From contig JAKOMP010000024.1 in the NCBI GenBank assembly GCA_022241785.1, positions 29,838-62,935 on the forward strand: a stretch of DNA of 33,098 nucleotides, in the 5' to 3' direction. Positions within the stretch are counted from its first letter, which is position 1. The number at the start of each line of letters is the position of its first letter. This document shows positions 7,209 through 13,184 of this stretch, in pieces. A program made the position numbers and the translations under genes. The DNA comes from Cyanocohniella sp. LLY. GTDB taxonomy: Bacteria; Cyanobacteriota; Cyanobacteriia; Cyanobacteriales; Nostocaceae. Under the pieces are notes generated by a model. The model worked only from the letters and a program-made list of their open reading frames with translations, made no database searches and was not told where the DNA came from.

Positions 7209-7754
7209 TTAGTTTTTGGATATCGATAAGCTAACTTTTATAGAACCTTTATTGTCTTGGTAAAGACCAGGAACATCATTCATAAGAAAAAAAACAGTTT
7301 TTCGTGGTTCTAGTTCAAAAGATCCTTCTTCGCCATAAGCTATACATTTACCATCCTCTCCCATAATTATTAAGGCTCCTAGTGGTGCCCTACACGGCGT
7401 GCTGTTAGATTCAAAATTAGGATCACCCTTTGCTGATATATAGCCTTTAGCACTTTCAGGAATTCTTGCCTCTTCATCCTGAATATGTTCAGGGATGGCA
7501 AGCCATTTGTCAGAAGGATTAGCTTTAAAGCTTACCTGTACATATTTATCATCCTTATTTCTAAAAAATTCACCTTTCATTGATTCAGCATGAACTGTCA
7601 CTTCTTGGGCTGTTGCTGAATTTCCTGGTTTTGGTTGGTTTAATACTTTAATTAATTCTGAAGTTCCGGCTATAGCTGTTATTACAGCTGCAATGCCTGT
7701 AAGAATACCAGGTAAAGTAGTCCAGAAATTACCTTTTTGTTGATTATCACTCAT
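7209..7754 (-). CDS. Membrane-anchored protein with LecA-like beta domain
   Basis: The ATG at 7754 follows AGAGGGG by nine bases and is three bases after the RHH gene stop. One membrane helix is near residues 11-32 (FWTTLPGILTGIAAVITAIA), an anchor common in cyanobacterial accessory proteins. The outer part has beta-type segments, VTVHAESMKGEFF and YVQVSFKANPSDKW. The C-terminal half, with PLGALIIMGEDGKCIAYGEE, VFFLMNDVPGLYQDNKGS and IKVSLSI, resembles the PA-IL/LecA galactose-binding fold, in which 'ND...DN.GS' coordinates calcium and sugar. It may be a surface lectin or adaptor. Assignment to that fold is by pattern only; the function and substrate are unknown. Confidence 0.6.
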   Translation of the reverse strand: MSDNQQKGNFWTTLPGILTGIAAVITAIAGTSELIKVLNQPKPGNSATAQEVTVHAESMKGEFFRNKDDKYVQVSFKANPSDKWLAIPEHIQDEEARIPESAKGYISAKGDPNFESNSTPCRAPLGALIIMGEDGKCIAYGEEGSFELEPRKTVFFLMNDVPGLYQDNKGSIKVSLSISKN

Positions 7755-7757
7755 AGA

Positions 7758-7934
7758 TTACAACCCCTCTTTTTCACCATTTAAAGACAGTTCATTAGTG
7801 TCCAGCCACTGCTGAATTAACTCAATTACTACCTGATTCATTTTTTTCCCTTGCATAACGCAAGTAGCATGAAACCGTTTTTTTAATTCACCTGAAAGGT
7901 TTATGTGTATCTCTTGAGTTGTTTTGCCATCCAT
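7758..7934 (-). CDS. Ribbon-helix-helix (CopG/Arc-like) small regulator
   Basis: The start at 7934 (MDGKTTQEIHINLSGELKKR) is preferred over an upstream non-ATG reading. A beta strand (TQEIHINLS) followed by two helices (GELKKRFHATCVMQGKKMNQ, VVIELIQQWLDTNEL) matches the ribbon-helix-helix fold; the 58-residue length is typical. Such proteins dimerise and bind DNA by the paired strand, often as plasmid copy or partition regulators or antitoxins. It sits three bases upstream of the lectin-like membrane gene and probably shares its operon. It may repress its own promoter; an operator was not identified. Confidence 0.7.
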   Translation of the reverse strand: MDGKTTQEIHINLSGELKKRFHATCVMQGKKMNQVVIELIQQWLDTNELSLNGEKEGL

Positions 7935-8059
7935 ATTCCTGATTCTGTAATGGATAAAACTACAAAAGTAAAAATGGCAATTCCCAAAAAATGCCATTTA
8001 AAAGTGAACTCTTTTCTACTCAAGAGAACTTTGCATCTCTACCGATGCGGTTTTATAAG

Positions 8060-8095
8060 GCGATAAGCCTAACGGCATAGCTACGCTTACCGCAC
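8060..8095. repeat. Dispersed palindromic repeat, copy 1
   Basis: This copy reads GCGATAAGCC, then GGCATAGCTACGCTTACCGC. Related copies occur at 10430, 10991, 11893, 16504 and 19072, with partial GTGCGCCCGG copies at 8180 and 8259. Here it directly abuts the nuclease relic. Confidence 0.8.
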
Positions 8096-8172
8096 AATCT
8101 AGAAAGCTGGGTGTATGGTCAGGAAATTATCAGCGTCTTTGGGATTATCGAAAACAACAGCGTAATAGATAA
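8095..8172 (+). pseudogene. C-terminal relic of a staphylococcal-nuclease homologue
   Basis: The frame gives RKLGVWSGNYQRLWDYRKQQ then RNR and TAA, matching the C-terminus of the nuclease fragment at 16217 (KKLGVWGGNHQRPWDYRREK). Only about 25 codons remain and the catalytic region is absent. The palindromic repeat is fused to its 5' edge, as for the truncated copy at 16217. Confidence 0.75.
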
Positions 8173-8935
8173 GCTTTATGTGCGCCCGGTAGACCCGGCT
8201 TAAGTTTTTAGATGATTTTCTTAGAGGATTTTTTAGGAAATTGATTAGAGAATGTTAGGTGCGCCCGGCTGCGCCCGGCTTAAGTTGAGTGAAAATTGCG
8301 ATCGCTAGAAGTTTACTTGTGACAATTCTTAGAGGATAGCTAGTAATTCTCGCATAGCTTCTCCTGTAGAGCATCGCTTCCTTGTTTGGCAAGCTAAGTA
8401 GATGAGTAATAAATCATACCTAGCAGCACTTCATGGAAAATTGGTCGTTCCGGTCGTTTCACTTCCCTCCACTTTGTGATGGTGCTGAAATACGATGCTA
8501 CTGGTTCACTGCGTTCACGACCGCATCAATACACTCATGAGTAATACTCATTCACTCAAAAACCCGAAATATCCTGATTAAGAAGCCTGGAAATATCCTG
8601 GTTAAGAGTAGCATCGAGTCATCTGGTGAAGGCGGCGGATCGGTGTGCATTGAGGTGGGTTGTGTGGTCACTAGGGTTTTTTCAGCCTGGGGAAATTTTA
8701 GCACTTCGTTCCACTCCGTTCCACTACGTGCTTTTTGTAAACATTGGGCTTCAAAAACCACTGAGGGGAGAAGAAATAGCGAGAAAGAAAAAGGAGAGGT
8801 AAAGGTATCTGCGGTTGGTCGGTGTGCCACTGGTGGTTTAGTTCTCGCTCCTTACCCCCCCGTTCTTCGTGTGGCCTTCCATTCCTTCGCCTCGTGCCGG
8901 CTGCGCCGGCACTCAAAACTGTTGCTATCCTTGTT
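8173..8935. other. Repeat-rich noncoding stretch
   Basis: No convincing gene is seen. The stretch holds two GTGCGCCCGG repeat fragments (8180, 8259), two TTCTTAGAGGA motifs (8218, 8326), a direct repeat GAAATATCCTGRTTAAGA (8566 and 8590), a 10-bp inverted pair CGATGCTACT/AGTAGCATCG (8493, 8607) and the palindrome ACTCATGAGT (8533). The density of repeats without a gene could mark an origin or a segregation site, but no iteron set with a replicase is present. A perfect GC-rich hairpin is listed separately. Confidence 0.5.
8894..8912. terminator. Perfect GC-rich hairpin GTGCCGGC-TGC-GCCGGCAC
   Basis: An eight-base-pair stem with a three-base loop, not followed by a T-run on either strand. It sits between the left-end promoter-like palindrome at 8936 and the repeat-rich stretch. 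It may stop or stabilise transcripts coming from the RHH gene's strand. Confidence 0.4.
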
Positions 8936-8957
8936 TTTAGCTGGTCGTCTTGCTATA
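8936..8957. promoter_or_regulatory. Palindromic promoter/operator site A
   Basis: A 22-bp site with TTTAGC at one end and GCTATA at the other, and TGGTCGTCTT in the centre, followed by AT to give a TATAAT -10. It is the exact reverse complement of the site at 12031 except for one base. No gene starts directly downstream on the plus strand. It may be an operator only, or promote an antisense transcript over the RHH gene's tail. Confidence 0.65.
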
Positions 8958-8984
8958 ATGGTTATTATTATAAGTTTTTAGCCG

Positions 8985-9311
8985 TTATGTTGTCAGCCGT
9001 TTTTTCCCAGTTCTCCTGCTTTGGTTTTTCTGGCTCTCGCAAGTGGGGTCAGTCACCTGCTCCCCTGTCCCTGGCTGCGGCGGCTGTCCCCTCTGGCTCT
9101 CGCGTTGTGGTTGGTTGCGCCGCCGGTGTCGATGCTTTCTTTCGGCTGGCCTTCCCTGCGGCCGAGTTGTTCGCGGTTTCGTCTGGTGTGTGGGGTCGTG
9201 GCCGTGGTGCGTTTGCTGCGCGGTCTGTGGCGTGTGTTCGTGCCGTCGCTGCTGGTGGCGGGTTGTGGGTGTCGTTCCCTGCTTCTGCCTGCCCGGTTGG
9301 TTTGTTGCCTT
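8985..9311 (-). pseudogene. In-frame low-complexity continuation beyond an amber stop
   Basis: Past the TAG at 9312-9314 the same frame continues for about 108 codons to a TAA at 8985. Its composition (Gln, Thr, Pro, Arg, His) is the same as the tail before the stop, with phrases such as TPTTRHQQRRHEHTPQTAQQ. It is either a recently broken C-terminal tail or is expressed by readthrough. The three plus-strand frames are also open here, which reflects this low-complexity composition. Confidence 0.45.
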
Positions 9312-9728
9312 CTAGTTCTCAGTCACGGTGTTTTTCCGGTTCCGGGTCTGGTTCCTGGGCTTCGTTGGCGTTTGCCCTTGGGTCTGGCGTGCCTTGCGTT
9401 GTGTTTTTGGGGTCTTTGTCTGTTCCTGCTGGCTGGGGTTTGTTTCCTCTTGCTGGTCTTCCCGGCTGGTTTGGTTGTGCTGCTGTGGTTGGCCGCGAGT
9501 CGCCGGTTCAGTTGTCTCTGTTTTAGTTTCAGTTGCGGCCTTGTGTCGCGTCATCTTCTCTGCGATCGCCTCACGCACAAATTCAGGGTAATCTTTGCCC
9601 AAGCTTTTTAAATATCCCATCATTGATTCAGTTAACTTTATTGTTAGCTTGTGGCGTAAAGGCTCAGGCCTATCAGTTTCAAATTTATACTTTGTCCCAA
9701 AATCGGGATTTCCCCCAGGTCTAGGCAT
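9312..9728 (-). CDS. RHH-like 'PRPGGNPDFG' protein with Thr/Gln-rich tail
   Basis: The ATG at 9728 (MPRPGGNPDFGTKYKF) is the natural start; upstream readings run through the promoter region. Residues about 10-50 (KFETDRPEPLRHKLTIKLTE, MMGYLKSLGKDYPEFVREAI) fit a family of cyanobacterial ribbon-helix-helix-like proteins that share the GGNPDFG opening. The rest is Thr/Gln/Lys/Pro-rich and disordered (TETKTETTEPATRGQPQQHN). It is GC-rich relative to its neighbours. An in-frame TAG ends it at 138 residues; the low-complexity frame goes on beyond. The gene lies between two palindromic operators (9755 and 9808) and is divergent from the gene at 9862. It is therefore a good candidate for the repressor that binds those sites. 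Confidence 0.75.
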   Translation of the reverse strand: MPRPGGNPDFGTKYKFETDRPEPLRHKLTIKLTESMMGYLKSLGKDYPEFVREAIAEKMTRHKAATETKTETTEPATRGQPQQHNQTSREDQQEETNPSQQEQTKTPKTQRKARQTQGQTPTKPRNQTRNRKNTVTEN

Positions 9729-9754
9729 AATAGTTAGTTTATTAGTTGCTCTAC

Positions 9755-9776
9755 TATAGTAAGTCGTCCTGCTATA
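9755..9776. promoter_or_regulatory. Palindromic promoter/operator site B
   Basis: TATAGT at the left, GCTATA at the right and AAGTCGTCCT in the middle, followed by CT. On the minus strand it gives TATAGT as a -10, 27 bases before ATG 9728 of the RHH-like gene. It is thus a likely autoregulatory promoter. Confidence 0.65.
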
Positions 9777-9807
9777 CTTTACCCAAACTTTACACAAACT
9801 TTAATTG

Positions 9808-9829
9808 TATAGCGGGGCGACCAGCTATA
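9808..9829. promoter_or_regulatory. Palindromic promoter/operator site C
   Basis: TATAGC, then GGGGCGACCA, then GCTATA, followed by AT, giving an extended GCTATAAT -10 for the gene at 9862. The spacing from this -10 to the start codon is about 30 bases. Confidence 0.7.
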
Positions 9830-9849
9830 ATATAAGAGTAAAGAAAAAA

Positions 9850-9861
9850 GGTATCCGGCCA
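9850..9861 (+). promoter_or_regulatory. GGTATCCGGCCA translation leader, copy 1
   Basis: The leader reads AAAAAAGGTATCCGGCCA, then ATG at 9862. A purine-rich ribosome site is followed by an invariant spacer, TATCCGGCC. The same leader lies before 11085, 12090 and inside a hairpin near 12893. Confidence 0.85.
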
Positions 9862-10062
9862 ATGACACCTGACAAAACTTGTACAGCTTCTATCTTTGTT
9901 CCCAATCTTAACGACTATGTAGAAATTGTTGGTGGCAAAGTTGAATTTATCGATGGCAAGCAATATTTACGTATTGTTTGTGCAGATTCTAAAGGTAACG
10001 AAGTTTTACTGAACCCTTCAGATTTAGACACTTACTTTAAGCGGTTTGTTGTTCCTTTCTAA
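9862..10062 (+). CDS. Small hypothetical protein, 66 aa
   Basis: The start ATG 9862 is fixed by the leader immediately before it. The 66-residue protein begins MTPDKTCTASIFVPNLNDYV and continues with beta-type segments (EIVGGKVEFIDGKQYLRIVC) and a loop rich in Asp and Leu, ending in DLDTYFKRFVVPF. It appears to be a single compact beta domain. No family is recognised. It is transcribed from operator C and ends in the first of two 32-bp hairpin repeats. Its place before an M15-like protein and ardA, with the shared leader, suggests part of an early-expressed set. Confidence 0.7.
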   Translation: MTPDKTCTASIFVPNLNDYVEIVGGKVEFIDGKQYLRIVCADSKGNEVLLNPSDLDTYFKRFVVPF

Positions 10063-10070
10063 TTAAATCT

Positions 10071-10102
10071 GCGATGGTCTACGACCGACCGTAGGTCATC
10101 GC
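10071..10102. terminator. 32-bp hairpin repeat, copy 1
   Basis: An almost perfect inverted repeat: GCGATGGTCTACG pairs with CGTAGGTCATCGC around an ACCGAC core. It begins nine bases after the stop of the preceding gene. The same hairpin follows the next gene at 10389. Likely a transcript-end or stabilising structure. Confidence 0.65.
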
Positions 10103-10154
10103 ACCCAAGCGATCGCCTAATTCCCTCTATCTCTTCATTCCTTTGAGGCATATC

Positions 10155-10382
10155 ATGACTAAATTTATCGTAGGAAAAACCTATCAATGTCGGTCAATCT
10201 GTGACCATGATTGCATATTTAGATATGAAGTAATCAGCAGAACAAAAGCATTTATTACCATAAAAAGTCACAACGAAATCACAAAAAGAAAAATTTACAT
10301 AGATGGAACAGAAGAATATTGTTACCCACAAGGTCAATACTCAATGTGTCCGATTTTAAAAGCAAGCTCTATTGCTGACTAA
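10155..10382 (+). CDS. Conserved hypothetical protein, 75 aa
   Basis: The start is ATG 10155, six bases after GAGG; the longer reading begins at TTG 10143. The protein opens MTKFIVGKTYQCRSICDHDC and continues with IFRYEVISRTKAFITIK. It then has TKRKIYIDGTEEYCYPQGQYS and ends MCPILKASSIAD. This layout (GKTY.CRSI.DHDCIF, then KRK, then YPxGxYSM) matches a small widespread family of phage and accessory genomes known to me only as hypothetical. It has alternating beta strands and four cysteines but no clear metal site. It is flanked by the two 32-bp hairpins, so it may have an individual transcript. Confidence 0.7.
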   Translation: MTKFIVGKTYQCRSICDHDCIFRYEVISRTKAFITIKSHNEITKRKIYIDGTEEYCYPQGQYSMCPILKASSIAD

Positions 10383-10388
10383 ATCCGT

Positions 10389-10420
10389 GCGATGGTCTAT
10401 GACCGACCGTAGATCATCGC
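10389..10420. terminator. 32-bp hairpin repeat, copy 2
   Basis: It is the same palindrome as at 10071 with two base changes (GTCTATG, CGTAGATC), and it also begins shortly after a gene's stop with TAAATC in front. The conserved position relative to stop codons suggests a functional 3' end element. Confidence 0.65.
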
Positions 10421-10429
10421 CTAACTAAA

Positions 10430-10464
10430 GCGGTAAGCGTAGCCATGTGCGCCCGGCTTATCGC
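10430..10464. repeat. Dispersed palindromic repeat, copy 2
   Basis: GCGGTAAGCGTAGCC, then GTGCGCCCGGCTTATCGC. It has the same arms as the copies at 8060, 10991 and 11893, and it lies in the gap before the M15-like gene. Confidence 0.8.
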
Positions 10465-10488
10465 TCTCCCTTCATTCCTCTAAGAATT

Positions 10489-10983
10489 ATGATTCAAGAA
10501 CTCTGCACCTGCTCTGATACTTACATTAAATACTCTGGCCTTATTAATCCCTATCCTGATAATCCTGAAAGTCTGCGATCGCTCGAAACTTTAACACAAT
10601 TAATCATCACACCAGTTATTAACAAGTTTGGTGCTGAAAACTTTAAGCTAACTTATGGTTTTTGTAGCAAAGACTTGTTGAAATTCCTCAACCGTAAAAA
10701 ATCGCGTATCTGCGTAAAAGTTGACCAGCACATGAGTTGTGAGATTAACAATAAAGGTAACTATTACTGTAAACATCTAGGTGCTGCCTGTGACTTTGTA
10801 ATAGTTGGTGTTGATAGTAGAAAAGTTATTAGTTTTTTAAGAACTCTTAACTATGACTCAATTTACTACTACGGCACAAATACACCAATTCATGTAAGCT
10901 GGTCGCCTCGTCCCCGGCGCAAGATTTGGGAATTTACACCACAAAATACACCCAAGCCTTACAGCAATTATTACTGTGTTTAG
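10489..10983 (+). CDS. Possible M15-like peptidase or metal-binding protein, 164 aa
   Basis: The ATG at 10489 lies two bases after TCCTCTAAGAATT; the upstream reading lacks a start of its own quality. The order of motifs DQHMSCEI, CKHLGAACDFVIVG and PIHVSWSP recalls zinc-dependent D-Ala-D-Ala peptidases of the M15 type, where H..G.A.DF and a later H supply metal ligands. The intervening sequence (SRKVISFLRTLNYDSIYYYG) and the N-terminal helix (LTQLIITPVINKFGAENFKL) fit that fold. There is no signal peptide. The assignment rests on spacing and a few residues, so it may instead be another metal-binding protein. It lies upstream of ardA in the same direction. Confidence 0.5.
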   Translation: MIQELCTCSDTYIKYSGLINPYPDNPESLRSLETLTQLIITPVINKFGAENFKLTYGFCSKDLLKFLNRKKSRICVKVDQHMSCEINNKGNYYCKHLGAACDFVIVGVDSRKVISFLRTLNYDSIYYYGTNTPIHVSWSPRPRRKIWEFTPQNTPKPYSNYYCV

Positions 10984-10990
10984 TTAATTA

Positions 10991-11027
10991 GCGATAAGCC
11001 GGGCGCGCATGGCTACGCTTACCGCAC
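10991..11027. repeat. Dispersed palindromic repeat, copy 3
   Basis: GCGATAAGCCGGGCGCGCAT, then GGCTACGCTTACCGCAC. It is inverted relative to the copies at 10430 and 11893 and flanks the ardA gene with the latter. Confidence 0.85.
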
Positions 11028-11072
11028 ACACAGCGCGATCGCCTCCCTTCATTTCCTCTAAGAATTTTAAAA

Positions 11073-11084
11073 GGTATCCGGCCA
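11073..11084 (+). promoter_or_regulatory. GGTATCCGGCCA translation leader, copy 2
   Basis: AAAAGGTATCCGGCCA precedes ATG 11085 of ardA. It differs from copy 1 only in the bases further upstream. A TCCTCTAAGAA motif lies directly before it (11052). Confidence 0.85.
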
Positions 11085-11885
11085 ATGCAATTAGTTTTCA
11101 ATTCAGAATCAGAAGCCTTTGCTGTGGCTGAACAGCTTTATAACATCCAACAGATAGGTAAAATCTTAATTCCTGCTGAAAAAACAATTGACTATCAAGC
11201 TTTAGAACTGGCTGTTAATTTGGCGGGTGCGGCTTTCCCTGCTTTCAGTTTCCCTATTGTCAGCAGCTTAAAATGTCGCTTACCATTCCCCAGGCATGAG
11301 CGAGAATGCACGGACAACAAAACCCCTAAAATTTATGTGGCTTGTCTGAGTGCTTATAATGCTGGTCATTTACATGGGCTTTGGATTGATGCCACCCAAG
11401 AACCGGAAGACATACAAGATGATATTAGATGGATGCTTTCTTGGTCGCCAGTTACAGATGATGAACCGTGTGAGGAGTATGCAATACATGATTATGAAAA
11501 CTTTGCTGACTTCTCATTACGTGAATATGAAAGCTTGGAATATATTAGCAAATTAGCCCAAGCATTATATTATGCTGATGATCCTGACACTATGGCGGCT
11601 TGGCTCAATTATGCAAAAGACCTAATTCATGATGCAGATATTGAAAAGTTAGCTGAAGAATTTAGTAGTTATTATTGTGGTCATTGGGAATCAGAGCGAG
11701 ACTTTGTTTTAAAATCTGACGAAATTGAACAAATGTATAATTGGTCAGAATTGGAGAAAAATTTTCTGTTTTGGTCACAGTATATTGATTGGGATTCTGT
11801 AGCGCGTGAGTTGTTTCTTGAGGGTTACGATTCTGTAAAAGCTTCACCTCATGGCGTTTATGTTTTTCGTGAGTATCACGGTTAG
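11085..11885 (+). CDS. ardA: ArdA-type anti-restriction protein
   Basis: The start is set by the shared leader. Residues about 83-100 read PKIYVACLSAYNAGHLHG, the hallmark opening of ArdA. Later come SP..DDEPCEEYAIHDYENF, the segment REYESLEYISKLAQAL, and YYCGHWESERDFVLKS, all in the order expected; the C-terminus ends GVYVFREYHG. ArdA is an acidic DNA mimic that inhibits type I restriction-modification enzymes and is usually carried by conjugative elements to protect DNA as it enters a new cell. The N-terminal 80 residues are extra relative to the core. It is flanked by palindromic repeats and lies in a rightward group with an ERF gene, consistent with an element's establishment region. Confidence 0.93.
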   Translation: MQLVFNSESEAFAVAEQLYNIQQIGKILIPAEKTIDYQALELAVNLAGAAFPAFSFPIVSSLKCRLPFPRHERECTDNKTPKIYVACLSAYNAGHLHGLWIDATQEPEDIQDDIRWMLSWSPVTDDEPCEEYAIHDYENFADFSLREYESLEYISKLAQALYYADDPDTMAAWLNYAKDLIHDADIEKLAEEFSSYYCGHWESERDFVLKSDEIEQMYNWSELEKNFLFWSQYIDWDSVARELFLEGYDSVKASPHGVYVFREYHG

Positions 11886-11892
11886 TTAATAT

Positions 11893-11957
11893 GTGCGGTA
11901 AGCGTAGCTATGCGCGCCCGGCTTATCGCCTCCGTAATAGCGTTACGCCATTGCTCC
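11893..11957. repeat. Palindromic repeat copy 4 plus second repeat type
   Basis: GTGCGGTAAGCGTAGC, then GCGCGCCCGGCTTATCGC (11893-11929). It overlaps a 20-bp sequence, CTCCGTAATAGCGTTACGCC (11930-11949), whose exact reverse complement is at 13229. Both lie in the gap after ardA. Confidence 0.8.
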
Positions 11958-12030
11958 CATATCTTCCTCGCTTGTATGGCGTGTTAATCACGTCATTTTT
12001 TATATATAAATTTTCTGTAAACTTTGTATT

Positions 12031-12052
12031 TATAGCAAGACGACCAGCTATA
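12031..12052. promoter_or_regulatory. Palindromic promoter/operator site D
   Basis: TATAGC, AAGACGACCA, GCTATA, followed by AT, giving GCTATAAT as an extended -10. It is about 36 bases before ATG 12090. The core is shared with sites A, B and C. Confidence 0.7.
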
Positions 12053-12078
12053 ATAAATATATAAATTCCTTAGAAAAA

Positions 12079-12090
12079 GGTATCCGGCCA
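12079..12090 (+). promoter_or_regulatory. GGTATCCGGCCA translation leader, copy 3
   Basis: TAGAAAAAGGTATCCGGCC, then ATG at 12090. Here the A of the ATG is the last A of GGCCA, so the spacer is one base shorter than in copies 1 and 2. Confidence 0.85.
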
Positions 12091-12782
12091 TGACACGTTT
12101 TTCTGCTAAGGCACACATCAAACCAAACTATAAGTATTCCAATTTTCATAAATCTTTACTGCATGAAGATAACAGCGAAGACTACGCATTAAGACATATT
12201 TACAGCTTAGAAAATACTAAAGCTTTACTACAAAAGTGGGCATGGACATCAGAGCAGATTAAAACTGGGATTGATTACGCAACAATTGATGTATATCGAA
12301 ATTTTGTATATTTACATATCCCCAACAAAATTGAGAAGCGTGGTCAACTGATTAAGATTCGTGGCATTTCTCGCTTCATTTCAAAATCTGATTATGTAGA
12401 TGTATTGGTAACTCGCTGTTGGCAAAAAGCTGATCCTTATAAATTGCAGCCTGGGGATAACTGGGATGATTTGATTGCTCGTGGTAACACAGGTGACTTT
12501 TATGAAATTAAACTTTATCGCTACGAAGTAACCTGCACTTGCCACGCATATAGCGGAATTGAAAAAGCCTTTGCACAAGACCCAGTTGCAAGCAAACATT
12601 TAATGCTTAACTCAACTGCACAGGGACAAGTACCTGATAAACACATCTTTGCAGTGTGGAAATATCTTGGTTGTGAAAACTTACGGCAATACGAATATTG
12701 TTGGCTGGAACGCAAGGAAGCAGCCATAACAGAAGAATGGCAATTTGACCCTGATCCAGAGCCAGAGTTAGCAGACTGGTGA
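12090..12782 (+). CDS. Hypothetical protein with degenerate SWIM-like cysteine motif
   Basis: The start ATG 12090 is defined by the leader. The 230-residue protein begins MTRFSAKAHIKPNYKYSNFH and has a helical region (LENTKALLQKWAWTSEQIKT). A beta segment follows (NKIEKRGQLIKIRGISRFIS). Near residues 149-173 is YEVTCTCHAYSGIEKAF then SKHLML. This matches a SWIM zinc finger (CxC, then CxH), except that the third ligand Cys is replaced by Ser. SWIM domains bind DNA or protein. The C-terminus is Glu/Asp/Pro-rich and ends EPELADW. I do not know its family. It comes under operator D and is probably co-regulated with the small gene at 9862. Confidence 0.65.
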   Translation: MTRFSAKAHIKPNYKYSNFHKSLLHEDNSEDYALRHIYSLENTKALLQKWAWTSEQIKTGIDYATIDVYRNFVYLHIPNKIEKRGQLIKIRGISRFISKSDYVDVLVTRCWQKADPYKLQPGDNWDDLIARGNTGDFYEIKLYRYEVTCTCHAYSGIEKAFAQDPVASKHLMLNSTAQGQVPDKHIFAVWKYLGCENLRQYEYCWLERKEAAITEEWQFDPDPEPELADW

Positions 12783-12795
12783 GGTAGTGCGGTCT

Positions 12796-12810
12796 TGGGG
12801 GTTTCCCCCA
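12796..12810. terminator. Hairpin TGGGGG-TTT-CCCCCA
   Basis: A six-base GC-rich stem with a three-base loop, 14 bases after the preceding stop codon. It lacks a strong T-run, so it may act as a weak terminator or an RNA 3' end protector. A similar GC hairpin unit is frequent after genes in this organism type. Confidence 0.5.
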
Positions 12811-12885
12811 TAAGCAACTACTGAACCCGTAAGGGTAATTTAATTGACTGGCCGCCAGCCCACAGCCATCAAGCGAGGGCATTAA

Positions 12886-12916
12886 CTAGGGAGGTATCCG
12901 GCCAAGGATTCCCTAG
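12886..12916 (+). promoter_or_regulatory. Hairpin presenting the GGTATCCGGCCA leader, copy 4
   Basis: CTAGGGA and TCCCTAG pair, and inside them ATCC and GGAT pair around GGCCAA, so the leader motif (12893-12904) sits in the upper stem and loop. A five-codon mini-ORF follows (ATG at 12930, stop at 12945-12947) just before the real start at 12951. The structure differs from the other three leaders. Confidence 0.6.
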
Positions 12917-12950
12917 CGCGGCCACTCAATGATAACAAACAGGTGACTTG

Positions 12951-13184
12951 ATGAATAACGAAGAATTAAACAATTTACTTAACGCTGATTACCCGATACC
13001 CGATCCGGCTTGGGACTATGCTCAAATTTGGCAGTATACCCAGGAAGCAGCAGCGCAGTTACAAAAGCTCTTAGCTTATATGGCTGAAATTGAGGATGCA
13101 ACGCCAGAGACAGACCAGGAAATTAAATCTCAACTTGACAGTGTTGGCCAACGGCTAAATACAGCACGTAGGCTGTTCGCGTAG
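12951..13184 (+). CDS. Small hypothetical protein, 77 aa, C-terminus in a repeat
   Basis: The ATG at 12951 follows AGGTGA by four bases. The protein MNNEELNNLLNADYPIPDPA is followed by helical segments (WDYAQIWQYTQEAAAQLQKL, DATPETDQEIKSQLDSVGQR) and ends RLNTARRLFA. No family is recognised; it resembles small coiled-coil helpers. Its last codons, with GGCTGTTCGCGTAG, are part of a dispersed Nostoc-type repeat (CGCGTAGCGTCTCGTAGAGA), so the natural C-terminus may have been altered by repeat insertion. It sits between the SWIM-like gene and the ERF gene in one direction. Confidence 0.6.
   Translation: MNNEELNNLLNADYPIPDPAWDYAQIWQYTQEAAAQLQKLLAYMAEIEDATPETDQEIKSQLDSVGQRLNTARRLFA

Noticed and set aside
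8698-8916. Minus-strand 72-codon frame in the repeat-rich stretch
   Set aside because: It has no ribosome site or domain, and it runs through the GC hairpin.
8822-9611. Three overlapping plus-strand reading frames of 90 to 234 codons with hydrophobic, Cys-rich products
   Set aside because: All three frames are open because the opposite strand encodes a Thr/Gln/Pro-rich tail. No ribosome site or domain supports them.
10430-11027. A pair of palindromic repeats considered as a CRISPR-like array
   Set aside because: There are no regularly spaced direct repeats or spacers and no cas genes; these are dispersed intergenic palindromes.
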